A DNA stretch of 64,000 bases. Origin: Paratinospora sagittata (lineage: Eukaryota > Streptophyta > Magnoliopsida > Ranunculales > Menispermaceae). Both the position numbers and the translations under genes were made by a program. Where the stretch lies: contig CM069613.1 of NCBI GenBank assembly GCA_035771175.1, positions 5,700,001-5,764,000 on the forward strand, read 5' to 3'. Numbering within the stretch: position 1 is the stretch's first letter; the number at the start of each line of letters is the position of its first letter. The notes below the pieces were generated by a model. The model saw only the letters and a program-made list of their open reading frames with translations. It had not been told where the DNA came from and ran no database searches. Below, piece after piece: positions 35,229 to 47,426 of the stretch.

Positions 35229-35859
35229 AAATGCAAGAGATCATGAGCCTGAGATCTTCCTTGACCCATTTGTTGTATGAGATGATGTTTAGGACACTTA
35301 GCTTGAATAAGATGATTTCTTGGATTTTCTTGTATTCTTTGTGTAGAATACCAGTTAGTTTGTATGCTTTTAGTGTATGTAGCAGTCATATTTAAAAGGG
35401 TTTGTATCTTATCACATTGATCTTGGCTTACATATAGCAATGGAGATTTTTGCATATGTATAGTAAACATTATATAATAAATAGAATAAATGCCATGAGC
35501 CACTTGTATTATTATTTATTGGAGAAATTTTTTAGTATATTTATAGAGTAGTTCTTTGCATGTTTATTTATGCTTAATGAATTACTTGGGAAACATATGT
35601 TATATATGTACGAACCGTAAGAATAGTCCCAACATTAGAAGGAAAGCTACATGCAAAGAAAGAAGATCCAGCTAATCAAAAGAGCCAAAAAAAAAATAAA
35701 AATAAAGGCACCTCCTTTTTTTCTTTTTGAATTATAACTTTTGATAAGACAAAAAGACGAGAAAATACTATTCAATTTACACATTGGCCTCTTCATCTTT
35801 ACTTCGAAGTGGCTTTACGAAAAAGAAAAAGAAAAAGAAAAAGAAAAATGGAAGAATCA
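35229..35859. other. overlapping 3' ends of convergent EGF-like and LFG genes
   Basis: Only 631 bp separate the two stop codons, and both 3' UTRs must lie here. A GAAAAA hexanucleotide repeat (about 35818-35848) sits just past the LFG stop. Otherwise nothing recognisable. Confidence 0.65.
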
Positions 35860-38474
35860 TCAAGTGTCAGCAGCCCTGAAGATGGTAAGCAGAGACAGGA
35901 AAAGATTGAGTATATCAAGGTACAGCGCCACAGCCGCCCATATGTATTCATCATAAGTGTAACGTTTGATAAGGTTGTCTGTGTCGTAGATGATGTATCC
36001 ACAGAATATTATTGATGCCAATGCCCCATATATCATCACTGAGATTTTCCCCAGTGGAAATAAAACCTGCCAATTAACACAGTTCATTTCATTTCAGAAC
36101 CCCCCAACCCAAGTACTTTCTAATCTAACTCAGCAAAAACTATTTAAATTAAAAAAAAAAAATACAATTGTAATAAGAGAAAAGTTCTATATTTCTTGTT
36201 ACCTGAATGAGGGCAAAAACCATAAGCACCATAATAGCACCGAAAAGAAATGGACCCATAAAGTTAAAATCATAGCCCCTCTTAGCTGCCCAAAAAGTGT
36301 AGAGGGTGAGGCTTATCACCACCACTGCCGTCAAGATTACAGATTCCAGAATGACCTTCCCTGCGAGCATCAATTAAAGAGAATTTGGAATCAATCACAC
36401 ATTTTTGAGATTCACCCAAATTTCACAAGAAAGACCTGCCTCCCGTTATCAATCCCGTCAATCCAAATGTATTTAGATTAGCATTTTCCTTTTAACACTT
36501 CATATTCTTCATGTAAAACCCAACTCCATGTATGTATGCTTTCAAGATTTCTCAATAATCACCAAAACCATTTGATACAATAGAATTAGAAGTTCACTTT
36601 GTGGAAAAAAATGTGAACTGAACAATAACACCAAATACGGTATAGGCGTATAATAGGGATTTTTGGAGTTTAGGTCTCCATAGTTTAGGAATATACATGG
36701 AAGGTCCTCTTTTTAAGATTGGAAAATGAGAAAATAGGTCCTAGGTACAATTTTTTTATTTAAAAAAAAAAAAAAATTTACCCTTTTACATGTATTTAGA
36801 ACTATGTTACCTAGACCCTTTACTTCAGCCCGGCGTACCATGTTCGACACTTCATAATACAACATAAGTATGAGATATGTGTCCCACTCTTTAAATTTTA
36901 AAATATTACTATAAAAATTCTCTAACGAAAAGAAAAAAAAAGCATAAAAGAAAATAATGACTAATAGGTAAAATTCACTTAAATGAGAGAATAAAAATAA
37001 CAATAAATGAGTGGAAAGAAGAAAAAAAATAAAAAATAATATATAATAAAGTCGAGTCCCCACGGCTTAGAATTTGAAAATGAACGAGACCCATATCCGA
37101 CACCCATACTCGAGTCTAGGTAACATTGATTTAGAATTTAACAACTGTAGGACCGACAACTGATGATTGAAAAATGACAAAGAAGATTGAGTTTTATATA
37201 TTTTTTCTTAGTTTGGATCACTTAAGTTATATATGTCACTTAATGAAATAAATACGTATACTAGTTTACTTACCCTTTCTAACCCTTTTTTGAGTCCTTG
37301 AAAGGAACATTTAGAAGGATTGTCATCATACTTAGCCAAGAATTATTTTATTTTTTTTTAACTTTTTTGCAAGGTAATTAAATAACTAAATTAAGGGAGG
37401 AAACACCTAGCCAAGTATTGATAACATGTGAAGAACACCTACGACAAGCTTACTTAAACATGAAGTCATCCTTTCTTTCACGCATTGCTTTCCAATATTC
37501 CGTGGTAACTGAAAGAAACAATAATAAAACAACCTTTAACTAATTCGACTTAGGGGAATGGTAATCTAACTGCAAAAATATACAATTACAATGCAACTAC
37601 ATGTTGATGTTTATTAAATCATTTATTATACACCTTGAAATGTGTAAACTTTACACATTCAACGAACATAAATATGTAGTTATACTGTAGTTGTACTTTT
37701 TTAGATAGATTAACATTTCCCTTCTACCCAAGGTCCTACAGAATCCCACCCTATGAATGACGTTTTACCAAAAGGTCATTAAAGATCACCATAGAACACA
37801 GCTTAAGGCAAAATCAATTAGGGCTTTTCCCAATTGAAACAAAGAAAAAAAGATTTTATAATTTACTCCACACTTGCAATAAAGACCTAAATCACAGTTT
37901 CTCCATTGCAACTACAAATAAATTTAGGGCTTTCTTCATTCATCCATGGAATCATACAACAAAGAGGATAGGGTTACTGTTATTCACTTACCACGTACGA
38001 AAGCACACGTTAATCCAACAGCAAAAGACAGCGAAAACGTGAACACCGTGAGAAGAAGGTAGTTTATCGGATGTTGCTGGTAATAATAGTACAAAGGGCA
38101 TATAACTGCACAAATTCAATAACAAAGAAACCAAGAAAAAAAGAAAAAGAAAAGAATCAACATCAATTTCTCATAAAAACCCAACAAAATTTTTCTTCAA
38201 AATTGAATCTTTCGCTCTTACCTATGAACGGCATGATGATAAGAACTATATAAAGCGCCAGTCCAGCCCCAGTCGTAGCGAAAAACAGCGAAATGGGACG
38301 CACGGAAACAACAATAGCCGCAACAACGATCGTCAGAAGCAATTGCATCGACAAAATCGAGTAGATTTTCCGAATAAACGCCCATCGAAGCTCCGCACTC
38401 TCCAGCATCATCGGATACAGCGGCCGAGTACTTCCGGCCTCGACATCCGATTTCGCCCACGGCGTTTGCCACAT
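35860..38474 (-). CDS. LFG: LIFEGUARD / BI-1-like (TMBIM family) membrane protein
   Basis: Four minus-strand exons (38474-38222, 38105-37992, 36360-36203, 36066-35860) join in frame to 243 aa, the usual LFG length. The start chosen is the ATG of MWQTPWAKSDVEAG; a longer frame begins at 38501 but its first nine codons lack family character. A soluble N-terminus is followed by ELRWAFIRKIYSILS and seven hydrophobic segments. Landmarks are FAVGLTCAF, SLTLYTFWAAKRGYDF, FCGYIIYDTDNLIKRY and DEYIWAAVALYLDILNLFLSLL. The YDTDxLI motif holds the di-aspartate region tied to proton or Ca2+ sensing in the superfamily. LFGs sit in ER, Golgi or plasma membranes and suppress cell death; plant members affect powdery mildew susceptibility and brassinosteroid signalling. 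No break seen. Confidence 0.96.
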
Positions 38475-39493
38475 CTTCTTCCAATTGCAGAAATCAATCA
38501 AGAAATCAAAGAAATTACGAAAATTAGTTTTTTTTTTTCCTCTGAGTTCTCTCTCTCTCTCTCTCTAATGGCGTGTTTTGAGTTGCGGACAATGGGATTT
38601 TATGGAGAAAAAGAAGAAATACGAAGTAACTAACAGCTTCTGTTTTTTTTATGTTTTTTTTTGAAGTGAAAGTTCGAGAGGGCTCGTGCATGTTCTGAGA
38701 GTGTCGGACGACAAACAATACGGGCGCGACGCGTGGCGGGACGATGAGATGCCAGCTGGATGGGATTTAGCCAATACATCACTATAGGCGTATCTGGCAG
38801 GCTTTTGTGCACTTTCGCTTCGGTTCGAAGAAAGAGGTACGTTCGGAACCGCTGAACATTGGATTCGGCGGACTTTTCTCTACCACGCGAAGTTTCCTTC
38901 TTCGGTGTTCCCAGTGGTCCCGGGAATATGATAAGCTTTAAATAATTTAAGTGAAAAATATTTTGAAAATGTACAAACACACTTACTTTCCATAGTCTTC
39001 CTTTAAATCATATTTAAGGAACATGTCAATAAAAAGCGCTTAAAAAGAATATTAATCAAGTACTATTCATTTATATTAGCTCATAATGGTTAATTTCACC
39101 AAATATTCAAGTGTTAACTGTCACGTTCGGTCAATACATAACACTGATTTATTAAATTAATCAACAATTTTTCAAGGGTTGGGCACCATTATTACATTTT
39201 TGTTATATAAATCTATTAATTAGTTGGAAAGTGGATTTGTTTCAAAAAAAAAAAAAGTAGCCAAATGGACAAAAAAACTTTCCCACCACTTTAAGTTTAT
39301 TATAAAGAGTCTTACCTTATAAAGTAATTGGTTACAAGGTGTTAGAGTGTAAGCCAATAGATTGAGTTCCAAAATACTCTGGCTCAATTTGGGTTATGAG
39401 TTGATATTCTTCGGCTTTTTTTTTTTTTTTTTGTATTTCTTCCTTTTTTTAAATTCTTTTTTATTATTTTTCCTTTTAAAGTTGAAGTCATTT
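38475..39493. other. LFG promoter side and spacer
   Basis: 38475-38620 is leader-like with a CT run (38551-38568). 38690-38900 is GC-richer with ACGCGT and GGCGGGA words on the promoter side of LFG; CGCG-core sites can bind CAMTA factors, which is only a suggestion here. The rest is AT-rich with no gene. Confidence 0.5.
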
Positions 39494-39568
39494 TCAAGGA
39501 TTATAATTTTTCTGCACTTGTCAATGTGTTAATCATGACAAGTTGTCAATATAAATTATAATCCTTGA
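39494..39568. repeat. nested double-stem palindrome
   Basis: Outer arms TCAAGGATTATAATTT (39494-39509) and AAATTATAATCCTTGA (39553-39568) are exact complements. Inside lies a second exact pair, ACTTGTCA (39516-39523) and TGACAAGT (39536-39543). Non-coding; probably a small foldback element. Confidence 0.85.
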
Positions 39569-39994
39569 ATTATCCAATTTGGACAGTTTGAGATTGGATA
39601 TATGCGCTGTTCTTGTTGTTCTTATATATTGTTTTTTATTGATTGATATGCACTGAAATCCAATGTATTTTGGTAAATGTACATTATAATCAATGGAAAG
39701 TGCATGTAAATTAGGAGAGGTGTAGGGAAAGGAAATGCCGCAAGTGCAATGAGTTCATAGGAACAATAAATAACAATGATCCGATCTTGAATGGGTAAGG
39801 GGGCAATGCCTTAATTGATGAAATTAAGTCTAATAGTGAAAATTTTCATATGTATCAATGATGACATTAACTATAGTTATTCACTTTAACTACATGACAG
39901 AGTGACAATTGATGAGCTCGTGATGACAAACCTGTTAATAAATTTATATCATATTTTTCTAAAGTCTTCTTTTAATATACATTGAGTTTCGAAG

Positions 39995-40210
39995 GAGTAT
40001 CTAGATGGACCAACAAGATTTGCTAATATTGTCCTGCAAAATGAAGGGGATCCAAAAAGAATTAGACGTCATCGTGCCAAATATGTAAACATGTCTTGTC
40101 ATCCTTACGATATTGTTTATGGACATTTGGTTATGGCCTTCTATACTACATGGTATTTCCATGAAGAACAAATGGATTCATTTGTACCAAATAATCATGG
40201 CGAGAGATAA
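39995..40210 (+). pseudogene. remnant resembling the N-terminus of a CACTA (En/Spm) transposase
   Basis: A 71-codon open stretch without a proper start reads YLDGPTRFANIV, then RRHRAKYVNMSCHPYDIVYG, then HLVMAFYTTWYFHEE. This follows the plan of the plant transposase-associated domain of TNP2-type proteins: a Gly-Phe helix, a Cys/His knuckle, HL-x-GF, then W-x-FHGE. One of the usual Cys residues is replaced, and a stop ends it. AT-rich sequence with repeated TAGTCGTTA and TTAGTAAC words follows (40250-40600), as in CACTA subterminal regions. Recognition is from memory of the pattern. Confidence 0.5.
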
Positions 40211-40848
40211 TTAGAATTGTATGATGTAAGTGACGAAGATGAAGATAAAATTCCTAAAAGTATAGTCGTTATTAAAAGTATAGTCCTTAATGAATATCTA
40301 CAGAAAAATAGACTTTTAGTAGTAAATTATAGTCGTTACTAAAAATATAAAATTCCTAAATAAAAGTTTTACTTACACAAATCTCATTACTATTGCTTCG
40401 CGAGTAAAAGACCGTGACAAAAAAATTTTAGTAACAACATATAATTTGTAAGTAAAATTCAAATTTTACTTATTTAACTTATTCCCTAACTAAAGCCTAA
40501 GTTTTGTAACTAAAACTATTTTTACTTATAAACCATAATTGTTTGTAAATGTCCAAGATATGTTATTTAAAGTGATTTTTAGTAACACAAACAATGCATA
40601 ATTAAAAAAAAAATGCTATTAAAGGTTGTCTTTAATTATTCTACTGAATGTAGACCATTTTTATTATTATTTATAATATTATCATTGTTTGTCATTAAAA
40701 TGAATTAATAAAATTAACAAATGGATGGAATCAAGATTTTTTATTATTATTAGAAACTAATACATACACAATCATAAAGTTTAAAAAAGAAATTGAACAA
40801 AAAAACACCGTTTATCATAAACCCAAAGTTTATGACAAAAACAAAAAA

Positions 40849-41055
40849 TCAAAAGTCATGTATCAAACAAGCACTCGGACAAGTCAAGTGAATGACTGTG
40901 ATGTGGTCTCTGTAGAAATACGCGCTGATGGCCGCAAGATCAAATAAACCTTCTAAATGCGCCACCCTGTCTGTAAGCACTGATATATGAGAATGATATT
41001 CAGTCATTTGACGCTCATACTCCGCAACATCCGGGCCACCATATCTAGATGTCAT
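40849..41055 (-). pseudogene. short coiled-coil frame, possibly a plant transposon protein tail
   Basis: A 68-codon ATG-started frame opens with RYGGPDVAEYERQMTEYH, followed by an amphipathic helix (VLTDRVAHLEGLF). This style is seen at the C-terminus of coiled-coil proteins encoded by plant CACTA-type elements. It lies 640 bp from the TNP2-like remnant but on the opposite strand. Weak support; it could be a chance frame. Confidence 0.3.
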
Positions 41056-43070
41056 TTAATATTAGGTCTAAGAAACACCACACAAATACATTGATACACC
41101 AGAGAAAGAAAATATAATACTAGACCAAATTCTTGAACATGTAGTAATGTAATAAAAAAAACATTCTCTCTGTTTTATCCTATTAAGCACGTTAAGGAAG
41201 AATATAATAAATTCTTTTTATAAGCTTCTTTGGTGATGATTATGCTAATCAGAGTGAAATCTAATAAGATTTTTAGTAGATTTACTACGTAATAGGCAGT
41301 CTCATGTTATGAAATGTACCATATCTAGGTACTAAATGAGCTAAATAGATTAGTTGAAACAGGAATGCCCGTTAAATTTAGTGATCTACTCAAATAAAAC
41401 ACAGAGACCTTGAAAATTCGGGATCAAATAAGCTTAAGATAGAATTATCACCTCAAGAACATCGACAATGACAGCTTACACTTGGTCTAGTATTATATTT
41501 TCATGTAAAACAGAATAAGCTTAACATTCTCTCTGATTCGGGAACACCAAAATATTTTCATGTAATGTAATGTAATATAATAAATTCTTAGACCAAGTTC
41601 CGTTCAAGTACTAAGATAAGGTTATAATTAAGTATTCTCTCTGTTTTATCCTATTTTAGTCTAATCATGGACAACTAGATTACGGTTGAGCTCATCTACA
41701 AGATTTACATGTATTCCACAAACTACGAGATCATCTTAGAGTAGAGAAGTTCATCAGAAGCATGATACGACGGAGGTTCCAGATTTGCAACCTCGATGAA
41801 TTCAAGAACATACTGCCACACCAGCTAGAGTTGATCGATTCAGAGATTAGGTCACTCAAACTAGACTTGAAAACGAAAAAATAAAGCCGTGAACTACAAG
41901 AAAACAAACAGGAAATCGCAGATTTATCAAATACAAACAAGAATAAGAAAATCGAAAGACGAAATTTACACACAATTGGTAAATCACATATATTTATAAC
42001 ACTATTGTCATAGCCATAGGGCTTAATAAGGAAAATTATCAAACACCTTATATGCATTAAGGAAAATTACCAAACACTTATTATGTATTAACAATGTTCA
42101 CCTAGGCATCAATGAAAACCGTCACAAACAATCTAAAGCTATCAAATATGAACAACTTTCCGTGCTTAAGGAGAATAATTCCAAACCTATGAAATATATG
42201 TTGAGATTCACAGTGAAATACACATAAACACATACACACATAAGGATGAAAAAATTAAAACAACCAAGAAAAAATCAAAGCAATAAAGAAGAAACACACA
42301 AATATACATAATTCAGTAAAAATGTACCTACATCCACGTCCCCGGAAGATGAATATTTTACTATAATTTAAGAGCAAGCCAATACAATATCCACTCTACA
42401 ACCTCTCTCTGTCTTTTCATCCTCTCTTTGCCTTTATCTCCAGAGAGAGTATTTCTCTTAGGATACTTTTCTTCTTTCTTTCTTCTCTCTCTTTCCTCAC
42501 TCTCTCTATCTTGTACAAATAGAAAGAGTAAAGTCTCCAATCCATTATTGGAGAAGGAAAACATGGTTGTGGCTTTAACCACTTTGAGTCCCACCTTCTG
42601 GATCAAAGCCATTAATCCTAATAATTTTTACCTTGACGAGGGCCATTACAAGCGGTTAGTCAATCGCAACCAATCAACAAATTTTATTTTATGAGGTTAG
42701 TGGTTAAGTTAGGTAGAGTTGGTGGTGTTGGATATTTTAATTATTAGATACAAATGTGAGCAAAAGTCATGGGGTAAGAATATTATTTCACTTATAAATA
42801 TCATGCTTTGTATTTCATTCAAAGAACCCATGGAACTACTCTTAGTAACCCAAGAGAAACATGAAAATGGTTTGGGTGTAAGCGGTTTTGGGTTGAGTGT
42901 ATGTTTATGTGATTATAACAATTTTTTACATAGTGATAGAGTTTTTCACGTAAATTCTTGTGTTGTGATTATTCTCTATTTCTTATTTTTTTTAATTATT
43001 AATATTTTTAATAGTGTGATCCTAGTGTAGAATTTGAAAATTCTCATTAGAGAACTCAAATCCCTAACAA
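41056..43070. other. repeat-rich spacer before Copia-2
   Basis: The phrase ATTCTCTCTGTTTTATCCTA occurs near 41162 and 41633, with a shorter relative near 41526, so segments here are locally duplicated. 41757-41880 (plus) reads as a helical-looking open stretch ending in a stop, of unknown origin. 42440-42520 is CT-rich. 42700-43070 resembles retrotransposon leader or LTR DNA but was not matched to a partner. No intact gene. Confidence 0.45.
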
Positions 43071-43075
43071 TATAT

Positions 43076-43418
43076 TGTGGGGACCACCTCCAGTGGAAGA
43101 CAAAACGAAAAGTTTGAAGAATGGTTGGTGGCCGCCCACGAGTGCGGCCACCAATTCGGCCCCGCCTAATTATTCGGCGCCGAATAATTACGAAAATGCC
43201 TTTGAATACTCCTATAAATAGAGTCTAACTTCATTCTTAAAATATATTCAGAGAGATATCCTGAGAGATCTAATTCAAGAGATCCAATCTGTAAGATCCA
43301 CCTAAGGGTGAAGTAATACAAGTTTGCTGTCTCCCGTGGACGTAGGAAAATTTGTCGGACCACGTTAAATTTGTTGTCTTATTTTTTCTTCCATGATTTA
43401 CCACGATTACACATAACA
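43076..43418 (+). repeat. 5' LTR of Copia-2
   Basis: 343 bp. It contains an inverted repeat GGTGGCCGCC/GTGCGGCCACC near 43128-43153 and a TATAAATAG promoter box near 43213. The 3' LTR (430 bp) is longer through a triplicated 18-bp unit and an AT insert. Confidence 0.9.
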
Positions 43419-43635
43419 AATTGGTATCATAGCCGAGGTTAAGCTTTGGAAGAAAAACGGACCTTTTGTCGAATTTTTTCGAGACTGTGTCGAAATTTTG
43501 AGATTCTGTAAAAGTGATCAGAATTATTTTCTGATCACCCGTGGAGGTACCTCTTGTTTCCAGGAGTCTAACGAAATAAACAACGAGAAAAACGAACAAG
43601 AAACGAGTTCCCAGGAGCCGATCAAAGTTTGATCC

Positions 43636-44010
43636 TTGTACAGTGTTTGCCGACGCTGTTCATCCCGGCGCTATTCATCCGATTCGTATCCGACCCGGAT
43701 CCGACCCATCTGCCCGACGCTGTTCATCCCTGGCCCCTCAGCCCGTTCGGCCCCGACTCACTTCATCCGGCCCATCCTCGATCCAGCCCGCTTCGGCCGG
43801 CACTGTTCCTACCCGATCCAGCTCGTTTGGCCTGACATTGTTCATCCGGCCCAGCCCACCTTACTCTGTCGTTTCGGCCCGTCGCTGTTCATCCGGCTTA
43901 GTCCCCCGCTTCGGCCTGACACTGTTCATCCAGCACAGCCCCACGCGCTCTGCCTTTTCCAATCCGATGCTATTCATCCGGCCCAGCCCGTTTCGGCCCG
44001 ACAGTTGACC
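43636..44010 (+). repeat. GC-rich degenerate repeats in the Copia-2 leader
   Basis: Eight or more imperfect units built on CTGTTCATCCGGCCCAGCCC, mixed with TTCGGCCCG blocks, fill the space between the primer-binding site and gag. All three forward frames are open because of the composition, so none need be coding. Confidence 0.8.
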
Positions 44011-44220
44011 GAATCCATTTTTGGTTGACCAACCATATCCAGCTTATTTTTCGTCTGATGTCAGCTAAGCTAGACTCGTTTCCACCATTTTCGACCGTTC
44101 CGGACGCAACCGTGCAATCCATTTTTGCAGACTCAGCTCATAAGTTATTGATATAGGTTGGTTGGAGTAGTTTATCATTTTTCAAGCACTTTTTCGACGT
44201 CATACATATCTTCGGTCTTA

Positions 44221-44780
44221 ATGGCAGAGGAAATCCCAACCACAAGCAGGCCTTGGCAAAGAATTTCGATGTCCAACGCAAAGTTCGAGGTGGAAAAATT
44301 CAACGGCACCAACAACTTTGGCATGTGGCAATGCGAAGTTCAAGATCTATTATTCCGGGAATGATCACATATCGCCTTAGAAACCAAGCCCCAGGATATG
44401 TCCGATGATGATTGAAATTTCGTAAATCGTCAAGCTTGTGGAACAATCAGACTCTGTATGGCAAAAGATCAGAAGTACTTTGTCATGAAAGAGACTATGG
44501 CAACAAGTCTCTGGAAGAATTTGGAGGACAAGTACAGGACAAGTGCATTCTTTGTTATATCTATAGACAATCAGTCTGATAGATAGATATTAGATTTCGG
44601 ATGTTCCTATCATATGTGTCCGAATCGACATTGGTTCTCAAAATCGGATGAGTTCAATGGAGGAGTTGTGCTCATGGGCAACAACAATACCTGCCAAACA
44701 AAGGGTATTGGAACTATACGATTTAAGATGCATGACGTTACAAGGTAACCATTAAAGGTGGAGTTCTAAAGGTTGTACGT
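44221..44780 (+). pseudogene. Copia-2 gag and protease remnants
   Basis: The ATG at 44221 opens a 47-codon gag start (FEVEKFNGTNNFGMWQCEVQDLL) that ends in a stop. Most of gag, with the zinc knuckle, is deleted. From about 44580 a protease-like stretch survives: [17 protein letters not shown], where the catalytic DSG/DTG has become DFG, with stops nearby. Inactive. Confidence 0.85.
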
Positions 44781-45060
44781 GGAGCATTCTTGGCCATGAA
44801 GGGTACTCAGAAAGGAAATATCTATTTCCTTGACGGACACAGTAGTCGGAAGTGTATCAGCTTGCACCAGTTCTAATGATGTTTCCTCGGACACTTTTTG
44901 ACTTTGGCACAGGCGGCTCGGACATGTTGGAGAGAAGGCTCTTCAAACCTTGATAAAGCAAGGTTCTCTTAAAGGTGCAAAGACCTGAAAACTTGACTTA
45001 TGCGAGCACTGTATCTTAGGCAAGCAGACGAGAGTCAAGTTTGGCACTGCAATCTAGCGC

Positions 45061-46097
45061 ACAAAAGGAACATTTGATTATGTTCATACTGACGTTTGGG
45101 GACCCTCTCAAAATGCTTCGTTGGGAGGTAAACGTTGGTTTGTTACTTTCATTGATGATTTCTCACGCTATGTTTGGGTTTATACCATGAAGCATAAAGA
45201 TGAAGTGCTAGATATCTTTCTTAGATGGAAGAAAATGGTAGAAACCCAAACAGGAAGAAAGATTAAGAGGCTCAGATCTGATAATGGAGGAGAATACAAG
45301 TCAGACCCATTTTAGAAAATTTGTGAGAATGAAGGGATAGTCAGACATTTCACAGTCCCAGACACGCCACAACAAAACGGTGTTGTTGAACGCATGAATC
45401 GTATTTTGGTAGATAAAGTTCGCTGCATGTTATCTCATTTTGGGCTGAAGTTTTGTTATATGCCTCTTATATCATCAACAGACTTCCTGCAACAACACTA
45501 GATGACAAAACTCCCAAGGAAGTATGGTTTGAACAACCCGTTTCAGATTATAATTCTCTGCGCATTTTTGGATGCACTGCATATTTCCATGTGAAGGAAT
45601 CCAAACTGGATCCTAGGTCCAAGAAAACGATTTTCATGGGCTTTAGTGAAGGAGTTAAGGTTTTCCAACTATGGAACCCTGAGTCAAAGAAGATTGTACT
45701 AAGTCAAGATGTAACTTTTGATGAATCTGTGATGTCAAAGCATACAATTTCTGATAATGAAAATCGAGATCCAGATTTGCATCAGCAGGTGGAGTTAGAT
45801 ATTCCCGTAACTCCTGGCAAGTCAGCAGAGATATCCAACCACCCTGAAGAACACGATGAGGAAATCTCAATTGAGGTGGAGGCTCTAGGACCAGACATCA
45901 GTAAACAACCAGAATCAGTTGCCACCAGTCGACCAAGAAGAGAAATCCGCAAACCTGCTCGGTACACTGACATGGTTGCATATGCATTTCCAGTCACCGG
46001 AGATGATATTCCATACAATTACAAATATGCTATTCAGAATATGGAAAGTGATAAGTGGAAAATGGCAATGCATGAGGAGATGACATCACTCCATTAG
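45061..46097 (+). pseudogene. Copia-2 integrase remnant
   Basis: Open pieces at 45121-45315 and 45453-46097 carry the integrase core (FVTFIDDFSRYVWVY, LRSDNGGEYKS, then TPQQNGVVERMNR in a disturbed stretch). After it come the GKVF/ASYIINRLP region and the linker PRREIRKPARYTDM that precedes reverse transcriptase. A stop at 45313 and a frame break near 45440 inactivate it. Confidence 0.9.
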
Positions 46098-47309
46098 AAT
46101 CAGACTTGGAAGTTGGTTCCACTTCCGAAAGGAAAGAAACCAATTGGCTGCAAATGGGTTTTCGCTAAGAAGAAAGGCTCACCCAGCACCGATAGTATCC
46201 GATACAAAGCCAGACTGGTAGCAAAAGGCAGACTACAATGAGGTATTCTCACTTGTTGTTAAGCATTCGTCAATTCAAATATTATTGGCTTTGGTTACAC
46301 AGTTTGATCTCGAGTTAGCCCAACTCGATGTCAAAACTGCTTTTCTGCATGGTAATTTGGACGAGAAGATATATATGTCTCAAGTCATTGTATGGCCTGA
46401 AGCAGTCATCGAGATAGTGGTACAAGTGATTTGACAGCTTCATCCAATGACAGAAATATACCCGGAGTCGGTTTGATCATTGTGTCTACTATCGCAAACT
46501 TCAAGATGGTACATTTATCTACTTGCTTTTATATGTAGATGATATGTTAATCGCATCTAAAAGCAAGTTGGAGATCAACAAGCTGAAGGCTCAATTGAGC
46601 ACAGAGTTTGAAATGAAGGATCTTGGAGAGGCCAGAAAAATTCTCGGGATGGAGATAACTCGAGACAGGGCCAAAGGCACAATCTGTTTGACTCAGACCT
46701 GACATATCACATGTTGTAAGTATGGTAAGTCATTACATGCACAACCCCGGTAAAGGCCTCTGACAAGCAGTAAAGTGGATTCTACGGTATATTCATGGTA
46801 CTGTAGATATTGGTTTAAAGTTCGAGAGAAATAAGAAAAGTTGTAAGCATCTAGTCGGATATGTGGATTCGGACTATGCTGAAGATTTTGACAAGCGCAG
46901 ATCTACTGCTGGTTATGTTTTCACTATGGCAGGAGGACCAGTGAGTTGGAGATCAAAACTACAGTCAACAATTATTTTGTCTACTACAGAGGCAGAGTAC
47001 ATGGCAGTAACGGAATCATTCAAGGAAGCAATCTGGCTTCATGGATTGACTAAAGACTTGAGAATTGTGCAGAAGAATGTTGAAGTTTTCTACGACAGCC
47101 AGAGTGCCATTTGTTTGGCAAAGAACCAAGTTCATCACAGTCAAACGAAGCATATTGATGTTCGTTTTCATTTTGTTCGAGAAATAGTAGAAGAAGGGAG
47201 TATTCTTCTGCAAAAGATCAAGACTGTAGATAACCCCGCAGATATGCTTACAAAGGTGGTTACGGGGATCAAGTTCCAACATTGTTTGGACTTGATCAAC
47301 ATCTTATGA
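46098..47309 (+). pseudogene. Copia-2 reverse transcriptase / RNase H remnant
   Basis: The TWKLVPLPKGKKPIGCKWVF entry, [24 protein letters not shown] (active-site YVDD near 46527) and the RNase H region (46863-47309: STTEAEYMAV, YDSQSAICLAKN, HIDVRFHFVRE) survive. There are several internal deletions: between the KARLVAKG and YNEVFS blocks, after the YMSQ block, and around 46700. Near-identical segments occur in Copia-4. Confidence 0.9.
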
Positions 47310-47426
47310 GTTCGGAATGCCTAAGGGCACTAATGAAGGCAGCAATAGTTTTTTGAAGGAAGCTTGCTATCTGTAGAGAGATTGCAGGTATGGAGTCATG
47401 TTCCACATGAGGTGGAGGTGGAGATT

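Noticed and set aside
36713..37063. 116-codon Phe/Leu-rich minus-strand frame
   Set aside because: Lies in LFG intron 2, low complexity, no family resemblance, and in the wrong position for an exon.
42361..42612. 83-codon minus-strand frame with an Arg/Glu/Lys-rich core
   Set aside because: The charged core comes from a CT/GA-rich tract typical of leaders; no homologue recognised.
43629..44028. Overlapping forward frames of 68-130 codons
   Set aside because: All frames are open at once because of the GC-rich repeat array in the Copia-2 leader; no domain in any of them.
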